A stretch of DNA of 64,000 nucleotides from Pipra filicauda (lineage: Eukaryota; Chordata; Aves; Passeriformes; Pipridae), in NCBI RefSeq assembly GCF_003945595.2, contig NW_024104426.1, positions 620,001-684,000 on the forward strand, written 5' to 3'. The translations under genes were made by a program, and so were the position numbers. Below the pieces are notes generated by a model that was given only the letters and a program-made list of their open reading frames with translations, was not told the DNA's origin and did not search any database. The first letter of the stretch is position 1. The number at the start of each line of letters is the position of its first letter. This document shows, piece after piece, positions 38,950-49,715 of this stretch.

Positions 38950-39380
38950 CAATTTTCCCGGAGCCTGCGGGGCTGGAGCAGTGCCTGGATTAAGTGCAGC
39001 CCACTTCACAAACGAGGAGCGGCCGCCTTGGCGTGCCCAGGTCAGCACTGCAGAACAACGGGGCGCGTTGTGAGCGAGCACCACGTGAAAAGATACTTCA
39101 TGCCGTGGTCAGGCCAGGCCGGTGTGGCAGCGCCCGGTGCCAGGGCTGGCACTTTGCACGGCGGGGCAGTTACGTAAGTGGGAGCACACGGACACTCGGG
39201 CATCTCTGCATCAGGGTCTCCAAACTTCTTTGCTGCTGGCCGTCTCAGCAATGGTTTTACTAGCTGTGCCTTTACCTCAGCGTCTCCTCAGATCACTGCC
39301 CATCTAAGTTGATGTAATCAGCCATTGAGGTCCTCACAATGAGCTATAAAAGCAGGAAGAAAGCAGAGGTCCCTGCCTGG
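38950..39380 (+). promoter_or_regulatory. Promoter-like block: CpG-rich DNA, E-box, D-box, TATA box
   Basis: GC- and CpG-rich from about 38950 to 39200 (AGCGGCCGCC, GGGGCGCGTTG, GCAGCGCCCGG). It contains CACGTG at 39082-39087 and the palindrome TTACGTAA at 39170-39177, followed by TATAAAAG at 39345-39352. A start site near 39375-39385 would be expected if the TATA box is used. A donor-like AC|GTAAGT overlaps the D-box. No recognised gene follows, so it could drive a non-coding RNA, be an enhancer, or be coincidence. Confidence 0.3.
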
Positions 39381-41354
39381 CAGGAGTTGGCCACGTCCTC
39401 AGAGTAGAGCCCAGCGCTCTCTGGAGCCAGCACACAGCAGGGAGGAGACACTGAGGAGATAAAGCATTTGGGTCAAAGAACAGTGACTCAGCTGGAATTA
39501 ACAGGACCCATTTGGGCATCTATTTTCCCAGACAGTGTTCCTTCTTTACGCTTCATGATCCTGTTCTTTTTCTCATATCCTGCTTTTTTGCTTTTTTTCT
39601 GTTTTCCCACTTGTCCTCCCCTGCTTGAACCTCTGTCTCAATGCCCTCCCTTTCACTTTGTGTCTGTCATTCTGCTCCAGATCTTACAACACATGCAGTA
39701 ACTAACGTTGCATCTGGCCAAGTGATACTCTCAGCATCTTGAGAGCTCACCAGCAGTGAGACTGGAGGTGGCATCAGTTAGTTTAGTGAGTTACATCTAC
39801 TTCCCCAAAACTTGTTTTCTTTCACAGGGGATGGAAAAATTGAAACTGGTGGCCTGAAACAGTGGCCCAATCCTGCCTGTCTGCAGGTCCACTCTGGCCT
39901 CGGTCCCATTGTTTCGGGAGAGCAGGTGACAACAGCATATGACCCCGTGTTTTCCACAGGGTACTGCACACATCTGTGACACTCCGTGTATAATGTAATA
40001 CAAACAGAATTACCAGGGATTAAGGTTTTGTTTCTGCTCCTACTAATAAACGCCAAAATCCCCATTGCCTTTGCTGAAATAAAATCAGGCCTTAAGTGAC
40101 CCTCCACTGACATCTGTAAGGATCTTCCCAAATGCAGGGCACCTTTGGTAGGATGTGCAGCACCATATGTTTGGCCTCCTTTCTGCCTCCCGCAGCAGCT
40201 GCCAGAAGCTGCGATGCCGACTGGAGCAATGACAACAAAAACAGCCCCAGCAGAGCCAGTGTTTAGTCCAGGAAATAAAAAGGCCAGTTTCCCAGGCCAC
40301 TGACCTGGCATCTTGCTGCTGACTGGAGTCCTTTACCCCGAACGTCACTGCCCTGCACAGGGGCTACTGATGCTCCCTGTGATATAAGAGAACGTTCCAA
40401 AGGCTGGGGATGTTCACCTGTGCTGCAGGCCCACCTTACTCTGCTTGAATCCACCTCTGAAACTTGCAGACATTGGTTAATGTATTGATAGTCTCACTAC
40501 AGTCTCGGGGTAAGCAGGAGTAAAAGTGTTACATCTCAGGCACTAATTGTCAGTTGTCTCTTCTTCCCCCATGACTTCTTCCTTCTTGCCATTTGCCTCT
40601 CTATCCCTCATCAGATTTGTTCTTTCATCATCTTTCTAGACTGACAAGCACTTGAAAGGACATTCAACACTTTGAAAGCTGCTGTTTTTCAGATTTTATA
40701 AATTTCTCCCAGCTTAAGTTCCTGATGACAATTCTGCTTAGAGCACAGCTTGTCAGGAACATTGATCTAGTGGAAATGGCCTGCTTTGAATCTGGTGCAC
40801 GATGCTTTCCTGAGATATCTTAATAAAACCTGGCTAAGGAGAGAAATTCCATTATATTTCCAACTACCACATTTTCCAAAGCCCTGGGATTTATTTTAAG
40901 GCTTCTTCTGCAATGGCTATGAAACCATTGGGAATTGTTTATTCTTTATTATTTTAGTTGTTACTTTCTTTTTAATGAGTCCTACAGGCTTGATGGCTCA
41001 GACTGACTGGTACTGAGAGGTGCTGATTTCATTTAGTTTTCAGTCAAGTTGCTTAACACCTCTGGGAAACACTCAACATTTTATTATGCAGACAATCATT
41101 GTCTGCCCAGTCTTTAAAGTATAAAATCTTTAAGGGCTGTACTCTCTTACTGTGCATAACCAATGAGTCCATAAATGAAGCTGTACCCTGCGGGCATTGT
41201 AATATAAATGAAAATTGCCTTGTAAATCTCCCAGCTGTAACTACAAAGTAATTCAGACACATCCTTGCTATCACTGATGGGGATTGGGAATGATTGCTCC
41301 CCAAACAATCTTTGAAGTCATAACAGCAGCGATGTTTGCCCAACTGGGAATATT
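39381..41354. other. Unique intergenic sequence
   Basis: About 2 kb. The antisense 177-codon open frame at 39778-40311 has no recognised domain. The 41040-41300 part is AT-rich and holds a perfect palindrome. Confidence 0.45.
41088..41106. repeat. 19-bp perfect palindrome with CAGAC/GTCTG arms
   Basis: GCAGACAAT C ATTGTCTGC. Arms carry CAGAC, the SMAD-binding core, in inverted orientation. Confidence 0.9.
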
Positions 41355-41610
41355 TATGGAATGCTCTGGGTTGGAAGGGTCCTTAAAGATCATCCAGTTC
41401 CAACCCCCTGTCACAGGCAGGGACACCTTCCACTGGACCAAGTTTCTCCAAGCCCTATCCCACCTGGCCTTGAACACCTCCAAGGATGTGGAGTCCACAG
41501 CTGCTCTGGGCAGCCTGTGCCAGTGCTAATATTCTAATATCTAATCTAAATCTACCTTCCTTCAGCTTAAGGCCATCCCTCCTTGTCCTATCACTAAATA
41601 TCCTTGTAAT
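41355..41610 (-). mobile_element. CR1 LINE fragment, antisense
   Basis: GGGTTGGAAGGGTCCTTAAA then CAGGCAGGGACACCTTCC and TATCTAATCTAAATCTACC. It lacks only the terminal repeat. This is the rightmost CR1 in the window. Confidence 0.9.
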
Positions 41611-41916
41611 ATCCCGGTACATTAATTAAATTGTATTCATATTACAACCTTCAATAACAGAACTTTCTATATAAGGACTAGAGTTTCAGTGAAGAAAATT
41701 CAATGGAAAAATTACCTGTGTAGATCATTAGGTTATAAAACTACACTAGTAATAGAGCCACTGTACTGTTGCATATGACAAAACCAGATAATAGAAGCAC
41801 ACATCTGTTCTAATAAAGAGACTTCCACTCAGGAACTTGCAGAGATCTAAATATTTCCATAACACTACAAGCCTTCAAGAGGCACACTCAGCATAAAACT
41901 TTTATCTTCCCTACTT

Positions 41917-41990
41917 AAAAAAAAAAGACCACAACAAAAAAAAAACAAAACCAAGGCAAAACAAAAAACCCCACCAAGCCCAAACAAAAC
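41917..41990. repeat. A-rich / CAAAA low-complexity stretch
   Basis: Runs of 8-10 A separated by C, G or CC. Confidence 0.8.
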
Positions 41991-43631
41991 CTTATCTGAA
42001 GTTTTTCCCCACAACTTAACTAGTACTGAGAATTTTACTAAGTCTGAACATAAGCAGATAAAAAATAATCCCATGGAATTAACTTAATAAAAGTGGAGAG
42101 ATGCATTTTTCTGCTCCTTTGTTTTGTAATTTACAAAGACAATATATAAGCGTTGACCGTCAACTGTCAGTCTTCATATGATGGTAATAACAGATAACTT
42201 AACTATTTCTGAAGCTCTGGAAGAAATCACTAACCCAGTAGCACTGCCTTGTCAAAAGCATCACCATAGCTGACAGAGTAAGCCACAAAAGACAGAAAGC
42301 AGAAATTCGAATCATTATTTTACTTTATGCCAATACTTGCAAAAGATAAAACCACTCTGCCCAGCCTTTGACAATCTACTTTGTTCCAGTAGTGTCAGCT
42401 CAGATAAAACTCAGCAGAGGAAACTGAAACACATACAGTATCCACTGGAGCACCCTTTTTTTGTTTGTTTTGGTTTGGTTTTGTGATGTTCTCTGTTAAA
42501 ACATTGACACTGCAACATGTGAGTGAGCTGTGACAAACGTGCGGGGTGGCATATGCTGCTGCCAGCCTTGCACTGCTGTGAACGTGGCATTTGCAGACCA
42601 AAAAAAGCCTTGTGTCTCAACCCTCTGCTTCTGCTGTGGATCACAGAGATGCACAAATGCCCAGGAAATTTTGGCAACACGGGAATTTTTCAGCTTTGTG
42701 CCTCCTTCCCCAATCAGGGCAGGGACATGAGCAGACAGTGTGTGTGGATCTTGCACACCCAGCAAATCCTGGTTGGGATAGTGACACTGACAGTGCATGG
42801 ACTTCAGGCCAAACCCACAGATGCTTCATGTACAAGGAGATTTTATCTGTACCTCATCATTCTGATGCAATATTTCCAATTCTTCAGAAAATAAACCCTT
42901 ATGGTCCCTTGATGCTACCACAAAAAACCTCTTGACTACCATTAATACTTTTAACTCTTTTGTGTGAATGCACAGATAGATGATAGAAATATTGCTATTG
43001 ACAGTCTCAAAGATAAATGTGCTTTACACACCCAGAGATGGTCCAGGCAGCAGCAAGAGCTTCAGAAGATCTGAGCTAATATTCCTGCTTGTAGACCTGT
43101 GGGAAGTCTACAATAATCCAATGTCCCTCAACAATCTGACCCCAAACTCAGTTCCTTGTTACATTACTGAGGATTTTGAGATACTTAATGACTCTGAAAA
43201 TGTGGCAACACTCACCCAAGGCTGGTCTATAATTCCAGTGCAACAAGCGATCCAAGTGTCCTATCGATAAGCTAAAAGAACATCTCAGGGCTGTTTAAAA
43301 CAAAAATCTGGAAAATTGACCTCTTCTGACCATCAAATTATTTGCTTTAACAATTCTTCTAAAAATTGTCAGTACAATAGGTAATTTTTATACCCCACTG
43401 CATACAAATGATAACAACACTACACCCTTACCATACGTGGCACCAAATATTTGTCAATTCTCATTTGGCCAACAGGAATTACAAACTTATGCAGCAACAT
43501 CCGGCCCCCAGGCCCCCTAGGAGAGGACCACTCTCAAAGCTCTCAGGTCTGTGAGGTTTGCCTAAAGCAGAAAAATATACCCAACAGTTATTTCCCTGGT
43601 TTTGCTATCAGAATGCTTCTCCTGTGCTAGT

Positions 43632-43656
43632 AAAAAAAAAAAAAAAAAAAAAAAAA
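43632..43656. repeat. Poly(A) run, 25 A
   Basis: The longest homopolymer in the window. GTCTATA follows it directly and also occurs at 43225-43231. Confidence 0.9.
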
Positions 43657-45489
43657 GTCTATATTTTGGATACCAGGGAAGAACACAATCCAAGGTAAAG
43701 TGGAAGTTTACATGAAGTCATGACCTACTTCAAAGAACCAGCTTCTTTTAAGTGCTCTGGCTGGATGGCCAACCTGGGTTTAAAAGCACCTCTGAAGTTC
43801 AGCTTTAGTTTCCACATAATTTATAATTTACATCTTTTTTTTTTTGGCAGAACTCTGCTGCTCTTTGGTCTTTGATGATGAGTCACGAGTATTAGGTCAA
43901 GATGAAAACAAAACAGCAGCAGTGGCAGCAGTGGGTGTGCAATGAGCAGAGGTGGTCAGGGCTTTGGTTTAACTTCTCACCACTCAGATCATGTTAGTAA
44001 CAACTGGCAGATTATCCAAGAGCCTCTTCTAACTGTGAGGGAGAAAAATATACAGGCAGCTGCCTATAATAACTCCTTCAGTGTATGTAACAGTGAGATA
44101 CATGACTGGTGAAGTATTCAGGAAAGATTCCCAAGGAAAAAAAAATCACCTTGCAGTACTGTGTCCAGTGACACTTGCAAACACACGAGACATGATTTAA
44201 AATTGTGATGCACATCAGTCCTGCCTGGGTAATACCTGGAGTGCTTCAGAGGCTTGGCAATTCTGTGATTGTTGAGAAACATTTAAAACCACTTCTGGTA
44301 CCCGTAACTTCGGGACATAAGCCCTTTGCAGCTGCGGCAGTGAGCACTATCCCTGACCACAGCATCACACGTTTTGTGGAAACAGCTAAAACGTGCCACA
44401 CATGTGCCTCGAGAAAAAGAGAAGAGCAACAAGAGCCCAGCTCGAGGCAGTCCTGCTCTGGCAGAAGGGAGCAGGCAAGAACTGCAAGCTCCAAACTGAG
44501 TTTCAGCGTGGACTGTCAGCTTCCAAGCTTCCCACCGGTCGAAACAGCTGGTTCCCCACTAGCAAGAACTTTTTTTTCACATTAGTTCTTCTTTCCCTGA
44601 TTTTCCCCAGCCCAAGTCTCAAAGGATTATTGAGTAAGTACTCTGCTGTGTGAAATAATTTGGTGGCTTCTTTGTGGACTGTGGTGTGATACAGAAAATT
44701 AAGTTTGTGCTATTAAAACATTTGACACTGTTTCTCCTGGGGAGTTATAACAGTCAAAGTATTTGCCTTTTGCATGTGTCTAAACATTTTATTAACATGG
44801 GAATGTCCATCCTTTGATATTTCCTTCATACCCTTCTGGCTGTATTGCTTGATTTGAATGAAACAAAATGCAAGCTATGTATTATTGCTGAATTCAAGTG
44901 ATTCCTGGAAAGAAGAAAATCTGGGATGTAGCAAGGAGGGGGGAAAATATTTACCTTTGCAATGTGTTACAAGTGCTAAAAAGAGCATCATCTTCACATC
45001 AAATCAAGCAAGGTACAGGATTCAAGAAACAACGTGCCAAGAGGCAATTTCTCAGCAAGATGTTGGCATCAGAACACAAAGTGATGTGTCTGGAAGCAGA
45101 ACTGCTGAGCTGCAAACAACCTGGGTGTGAGTCAGAGGATATTAGGACAGTGCCTGTCCACCAGGAACACAGACTTGATTGCATGTGACTTGTGTCAACT
45201 CTGGAGACATCAAGAGCAGAACATAAAAGCAAGGCAACAGAGATATTTCTAAATGAGCCATTCAGCCTCTAAGGCAATGAATCTGGCAACAACTCAAGTT
45301 TCAGGAGGAAAAAAAAGTCAACATTCCAGGTTTGTGTTCCATGGTTATATCCTTCATTCATTTTTTTCAGGCAAAAGGTCACCGAAACATCATGTTTTAA
45401 ATCATTAAAAGACACAGTCAATCCCCTTTGAAACTAGCCCATAACTTTGAAACCAGAATCCAATTGCCTGTTCAGGCTCATTAGTGTCT

Positions 45490-45640
45490 TTGGATCCTAA
45501 TGACCCACTCAGTTGCAGTAAATGAAAAACTAATCCTTGTTTTATGCCATTGGCCGAAAAGGATTAGCCAACTCTTGCTACCCTTGCAATCAGCCTTGCA
45601 CTGGGGGGATTACAACCATCTAATACTGTAAGTCTACACA
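45490..45640. promoter_or_regulatory. Candidate regulatory block with three TAATCC/GGATTA sites
   Basis: TAATCC at 45531-45536, GGATTA at 45561-45566 and GGATTA at 45607-45612: three K50-type (OTX/CRX/PITX-like) homeodomain cores within 82 bases. The surrounding sequence is repeat-free. Motif-based only. Confidence 0.3.
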
Positions 45641-48600
45641 TTCCAATCTGTTACAATATGTAGCACTTAAAGCTTATTTCCTTGAAATGCTTAAACGTAC
45701 TAATGCCATAGTGTAAGATTGTTTTCTTGGGATGCAGGGATTCTTCTACCCCTGCCCCCAAAGCCTGCATGTTGCCCATGCACAGGCAGAGGTGCCCCTG
45801 CACTTCCAACGTGAAGTTTTAATTATGTTCATAGGCTTGAAATGAAAAATTAAATAGATATTTTTTCTTCACATAGGGCCCAGGCTGGGGAGGCACAATG
45901 TACAATGAGGTTATGAACTAATTATCTTGAACTGTGTGGAAAGGCTGCAACTAGGGCTGCAAACCACTGACACTTTTTTTTAATTGACTTTTCATTAATT
46001 GTTAGATGTTTAGAATACAGGTGATGTTTTTTGCATCCTATTAATAATATGAACATAGAAACAGAGCCACTACTTACTTTTAATGTTATCTAACCAACCC
46101 TGTGGGTTGTAACTCCAGTTTTGTAGCACTTTTGTCACTGCAGCTTTTCCAATCCAGAATTCTGGTTGCTCTTGCTATATTACACATAAAATCACTGAGC
46201 AATTAGATGAGTCTACAGTGCCGTGCCATATGCTTTTTTTCCTCTCAAAGTATTCAGACAACGTATCACTGACAATTTAATATGGTAAAAAGCCAGTTTT
46301 AACACTCTCAGATGCCCTACTCATACTCAAATACTGAGCAGTGTTTCTGACATAAAATATAAATAATTCCTGTGGTTTTATCACCTAAGTATTACATATA
46401 AAAGCACAACAAAATTTGTCCTACAGAACGTTATGCTGAGCATATGCACTTTATACTGATAGACTTGGACTGAAGTTACAGAAAATTCATAAATTGCTCT
46501 TAACATAAAATTTGATTTTTGAGTGTGAACAGTTTGCTGAAAGTCTAATTTCCTGCCAAAAGTGGTGCGTGAAGCCATAAAACAGCATTCCATGACGATA
46601 AGTCTTACATCCCAAAACTGCTGGAAGTTGTTACATCAGTCTTTACCTCATAGTTGCTACATGGATTTCTGAGCACCAAATTTATCCAGCTGTTGCTTAT
46701 TTGTTAGCCAAATACCCCCAACTGCTTATAAACATGCTTTACATTTATGCATCAGTAAAACCAACAGTAAAATAGTAGATGGTGCTCCAGACAAGGTGTT
46801 ATGTTACTTTACAAATTATAATGTTGTGGGTTTTTTTACTGGAAGACCACTTTGCACAACAAGGCATATGTGGAGACATGCTGTCTGTGTTATTTCTGAG
46901 CAGAAAAATATCATCTCCATATAGCTATTATGTCTGAGGGAGAAACAAAACTGAGGCATCAGTGTCTGTCTCATCACAGCAGCAGGTAGGAGTGTGAATG
47001 TCAGTAGTCACTCTTCAAACATTTTACTCAAGAAATTCGAAAACTGATTTCTTCAAATATCATTTTATTTCCTCACAATTTGGTGGCATAAAATATTAGT
47101 TATAAATATTTATTTAACCTAATGCAGGGTGGTACACTACCTTTTACGAGGAATTTTTCAAGTGAAGTCATTTTCTGTCAAAAACTTCATTAAAAACTTA
47201 AGTGGAACAGTAAATATATCAGGGCTCTGAACAAACATTTGCCTTGTGAGGAGGATACTCATATAAGAGTCAAAGCCAAATCCCTTCTCTGCTTATTTAA
47301 GAAAGGTTTTTTGCTGTTAGTACCTTAGGGCTCAGTTGTGAACCTGAGCTCTGTTTCATGAGGTGCAATACAAGGACAGAACAAAAAGGCAACCCCCACT
47401 CCAAGGATTCACAGCACAAGGGCACAGCATAACCCCATTGCCACCTTGCTGACAGCTGCACTGCTTTTAGGAGATTACAGCTCCCAGCTGCCACTGCCAC
47501 GGCGCTGATGGAGGTTCCTGGTCTCCAGCTCAGCTGGAGTAACAGGTGGAATACCTGGAATACCTGGAATTTTGCTCTCAAGCAGCTCTCACTGCACTGA
47601 CAAGGGAATCTCTGTCTACACAGCTTTCAGACCGGAGGTGGATGCAGTCAGGTGTGTGTGTAAAGGACAAACTAAAATGATGTTGGTCAGTGAGACACGT
47701 TCTGTGTCAGCAATCCAGCAACATGACTGCTACTGATTCTATAGACCAACAAGAATTTGACTGATATTCATGAAAAAAACTCAGTGTGTGTTTATTAGCA
47801 GTTCATGCTCTTAGATCTCAGTAAAGTGTCCCAGATGCTGAGTGGTTGGTTCTTTCAGAGTTCTTTTTCAGCAGCTTTCTCTTTTATGTTATTAATCAGC
47901 CTATCCAATTTCTGTCAGTAAACATCCACCAAGACCTAGAACTATGGTTTCTGCCACTTCAACCTGCAGCCTTGGCTTCTGGACTTTAATGTCAGAGACA
48001 TGGATGACAGAATCCATCAGGAGAGGGGAAAGAAAGCTTCAGCCCTAAATAACACAGCCTCAAACTTGCCTCTCCCTTATGTTTTTCACATTGCCAGGTA
48101 TGTAGCAGATTAGAAAAGCTGAGTCTCACTTCTTATTAGCTGAAGTTCAGCAGGGCTTCACTAAAACTTTCTGATTCGTCTTCATTAAAAAAAAAAAATC
48201 CAACTTTCACAAATCTCTAGGTACTAGTACTTAAGAAAATCTGGGTGTTAAAAAAATGGTCCTGAGACATTTAGGAGTTTGGCAGAAAAGAAATAGTGGC
48301 ATAGATAACCAAGCTTCTGGTCATTTAGGGCTTTGCAGGTGAGCAGAGGGAAAAGGGACTCTACTCCCCTTCTGACATTGTTGACATTTTTTGGCAGACT
48401 GTGAAGATTCTGTGGACAGGATGCTTTTAGTCCACTTGTTCCACTCAGTCTATGTGCCCCCCTAACTAATTTGTGCATTTGCAATGTCTCTGTGAAATCT
48501 GCTGAATGATGTGGTCTTCTATTTTGCTTGCCTGCTGTCAGGAAGGGTGTTTGCTTCATAGTAAATGACTGAGAAACCCAATTCCATCATAAATTCATAA

Positions 48601-49029
48601 AGAGCATCCAAAATTAGTAACCTAAGCTTCATATGTAACAGAAAAAAAATATCTCCAAAGTGATCTGGTGTTTCCTTCAAAGGCCATAAATGTGAAAGTT
48701 GTGGTGCTAGAGAAGATGGTTCTGAGGGATTCACAGGGCACAGGGTTGTGCTGGCTCAGAATAGTCAGAATTCCTTGCTGAGTAACCCTGATATTGTCTT
48801 CAAAGCCATTCTTTCCACAAGGAAAGGTATTTGTGGAGAGCTGAGGGATACACTTGTGCTGACCACAGTTAGACTTTGGGAACTGTCTCTGCCTTTTTTT
48901 GAAAGACATTAGATAAAGAGGAAAAAATTTGCTTTCAGTATGTTGAGTGGAAAGACCGAATTTGAAATGTTAAGTATTAGAATTGCAACATTGTTTCACT
49001 CCAGATATTAAGAAATACCTACAAAACTT

Positions 49030-49512
49030 TACATAAAATTAACAAAAATGTTTATTTCAAAATTATAAATCAGCTGTTACACACAGAATACTTAAAACAG
49101 TGTCTTTAACTCAAATTCAGCTTTTACTGCTACAATAAACAGTCACTCTTACTAACACAAGTAATTTAGTTTATATCAGAGGCTGAAAGTAGTCATCTAG
49201 ATGTTTAGGTGCTCTCACACAGATATTGAATTAACTCACTACTGTAAAATGATATTTCTGCTGCTTCTAAGTGCCAATTTGGCAAGAGCATATCATAACA
49301 TTTTATGAAAAAAACACCTTTAGAAAATAAATAAGAAAAATAAATCTGCATCAACACACACATGTTCTTGCAGCAACTACAGTAATGTATTCTTACACTA
49401 TTTCTTACAGAAATGAAAGGAGAAGATGAAATGCTTTGTACTTTAACTTCAGAAACTGAAAACATTTGTCAAGGCTAAGTAGGAAAAGAATTTAAAAGGA
49501 AGTCAAAGGCAT
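49030..49512 (-). other. SIX6OS1: SIX6OS1 3' UTR (predicted)
   Basis: From the TGA stop to just past the first AATAAA, about 480 bases of AT-rich sequence with no coding signal. The right limit is fixed by the stop. The left limit is inferred from the poly(A) signal, assuming cleavage 15-30 bases beyond it. Confidence 0.55.
49051..49056 (-). promoter_or_regulatory. AATAAA polyadenylation signal of SIX6OS1
   Basis: This is the first canonical AATAAA on the minus strand after the stop, about 460 bases downstream. It is followed by a T/GT-rich stretch (TTTTTGTTAATTTTATG) suitable as a downstream element. I saw no earlier AATAAA or ATTAAA in the 3' region. Confidence 0.6.
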
Positions 49513-49715
49513 TCAAAAGAGTGTAAATTGCTTTGTATTTTGTAAGGAAGAATGAAAACCTTTCATAGAAGGAGACTGTGATGATCTCTGATCCTGTCCA
49601 AATGCAAATGGAAAACTAAAGTCATCTTTTCCATCTCCAAATGCATGAGAAGTTGATTCTGAGGCGAAGGGAAAGGCAAATGCATCCTCACTTTCAGGTT
49701 TCCCAAAGAAGCTCC
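49513..49715 (-). CDS. SIX6OS1: SIX6OS1 terminal coding exon with TGA stop
   Basis: Acceptor TTCCATACAG|GGAG. The 66 codons hold two phenylalanine/proline motifs (AFAFPFAS and DFSFPFAFG), then FGQDQRSSQSPSMKGFHSSL and the end QFTLF, followed by TGA. This is the most conserved-looking part of the tail and the main reason for the identification. All length is accounted for: two bases plus 67 codons. Confidence 0.9.

Larger units (their letters stand above)
41611..49029. other. Unique intergenic sequence downstream of SIX6OS1
   Basis: About 7.4 kb of AT-rich DNA. No CR1 or gene was recognised. Contains an A-rich patch at 41917-41990, a 25-A run, and a cluster of TAATCC sites near 45.5 kb. Confidence 0.5.

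Noticed and set aside
39778..40311. 177-codon antisense open frame
   Set aside because: No family resemblance, splice context or conserved motif. Length is compatible with chance in moderately GC-rich sequence.
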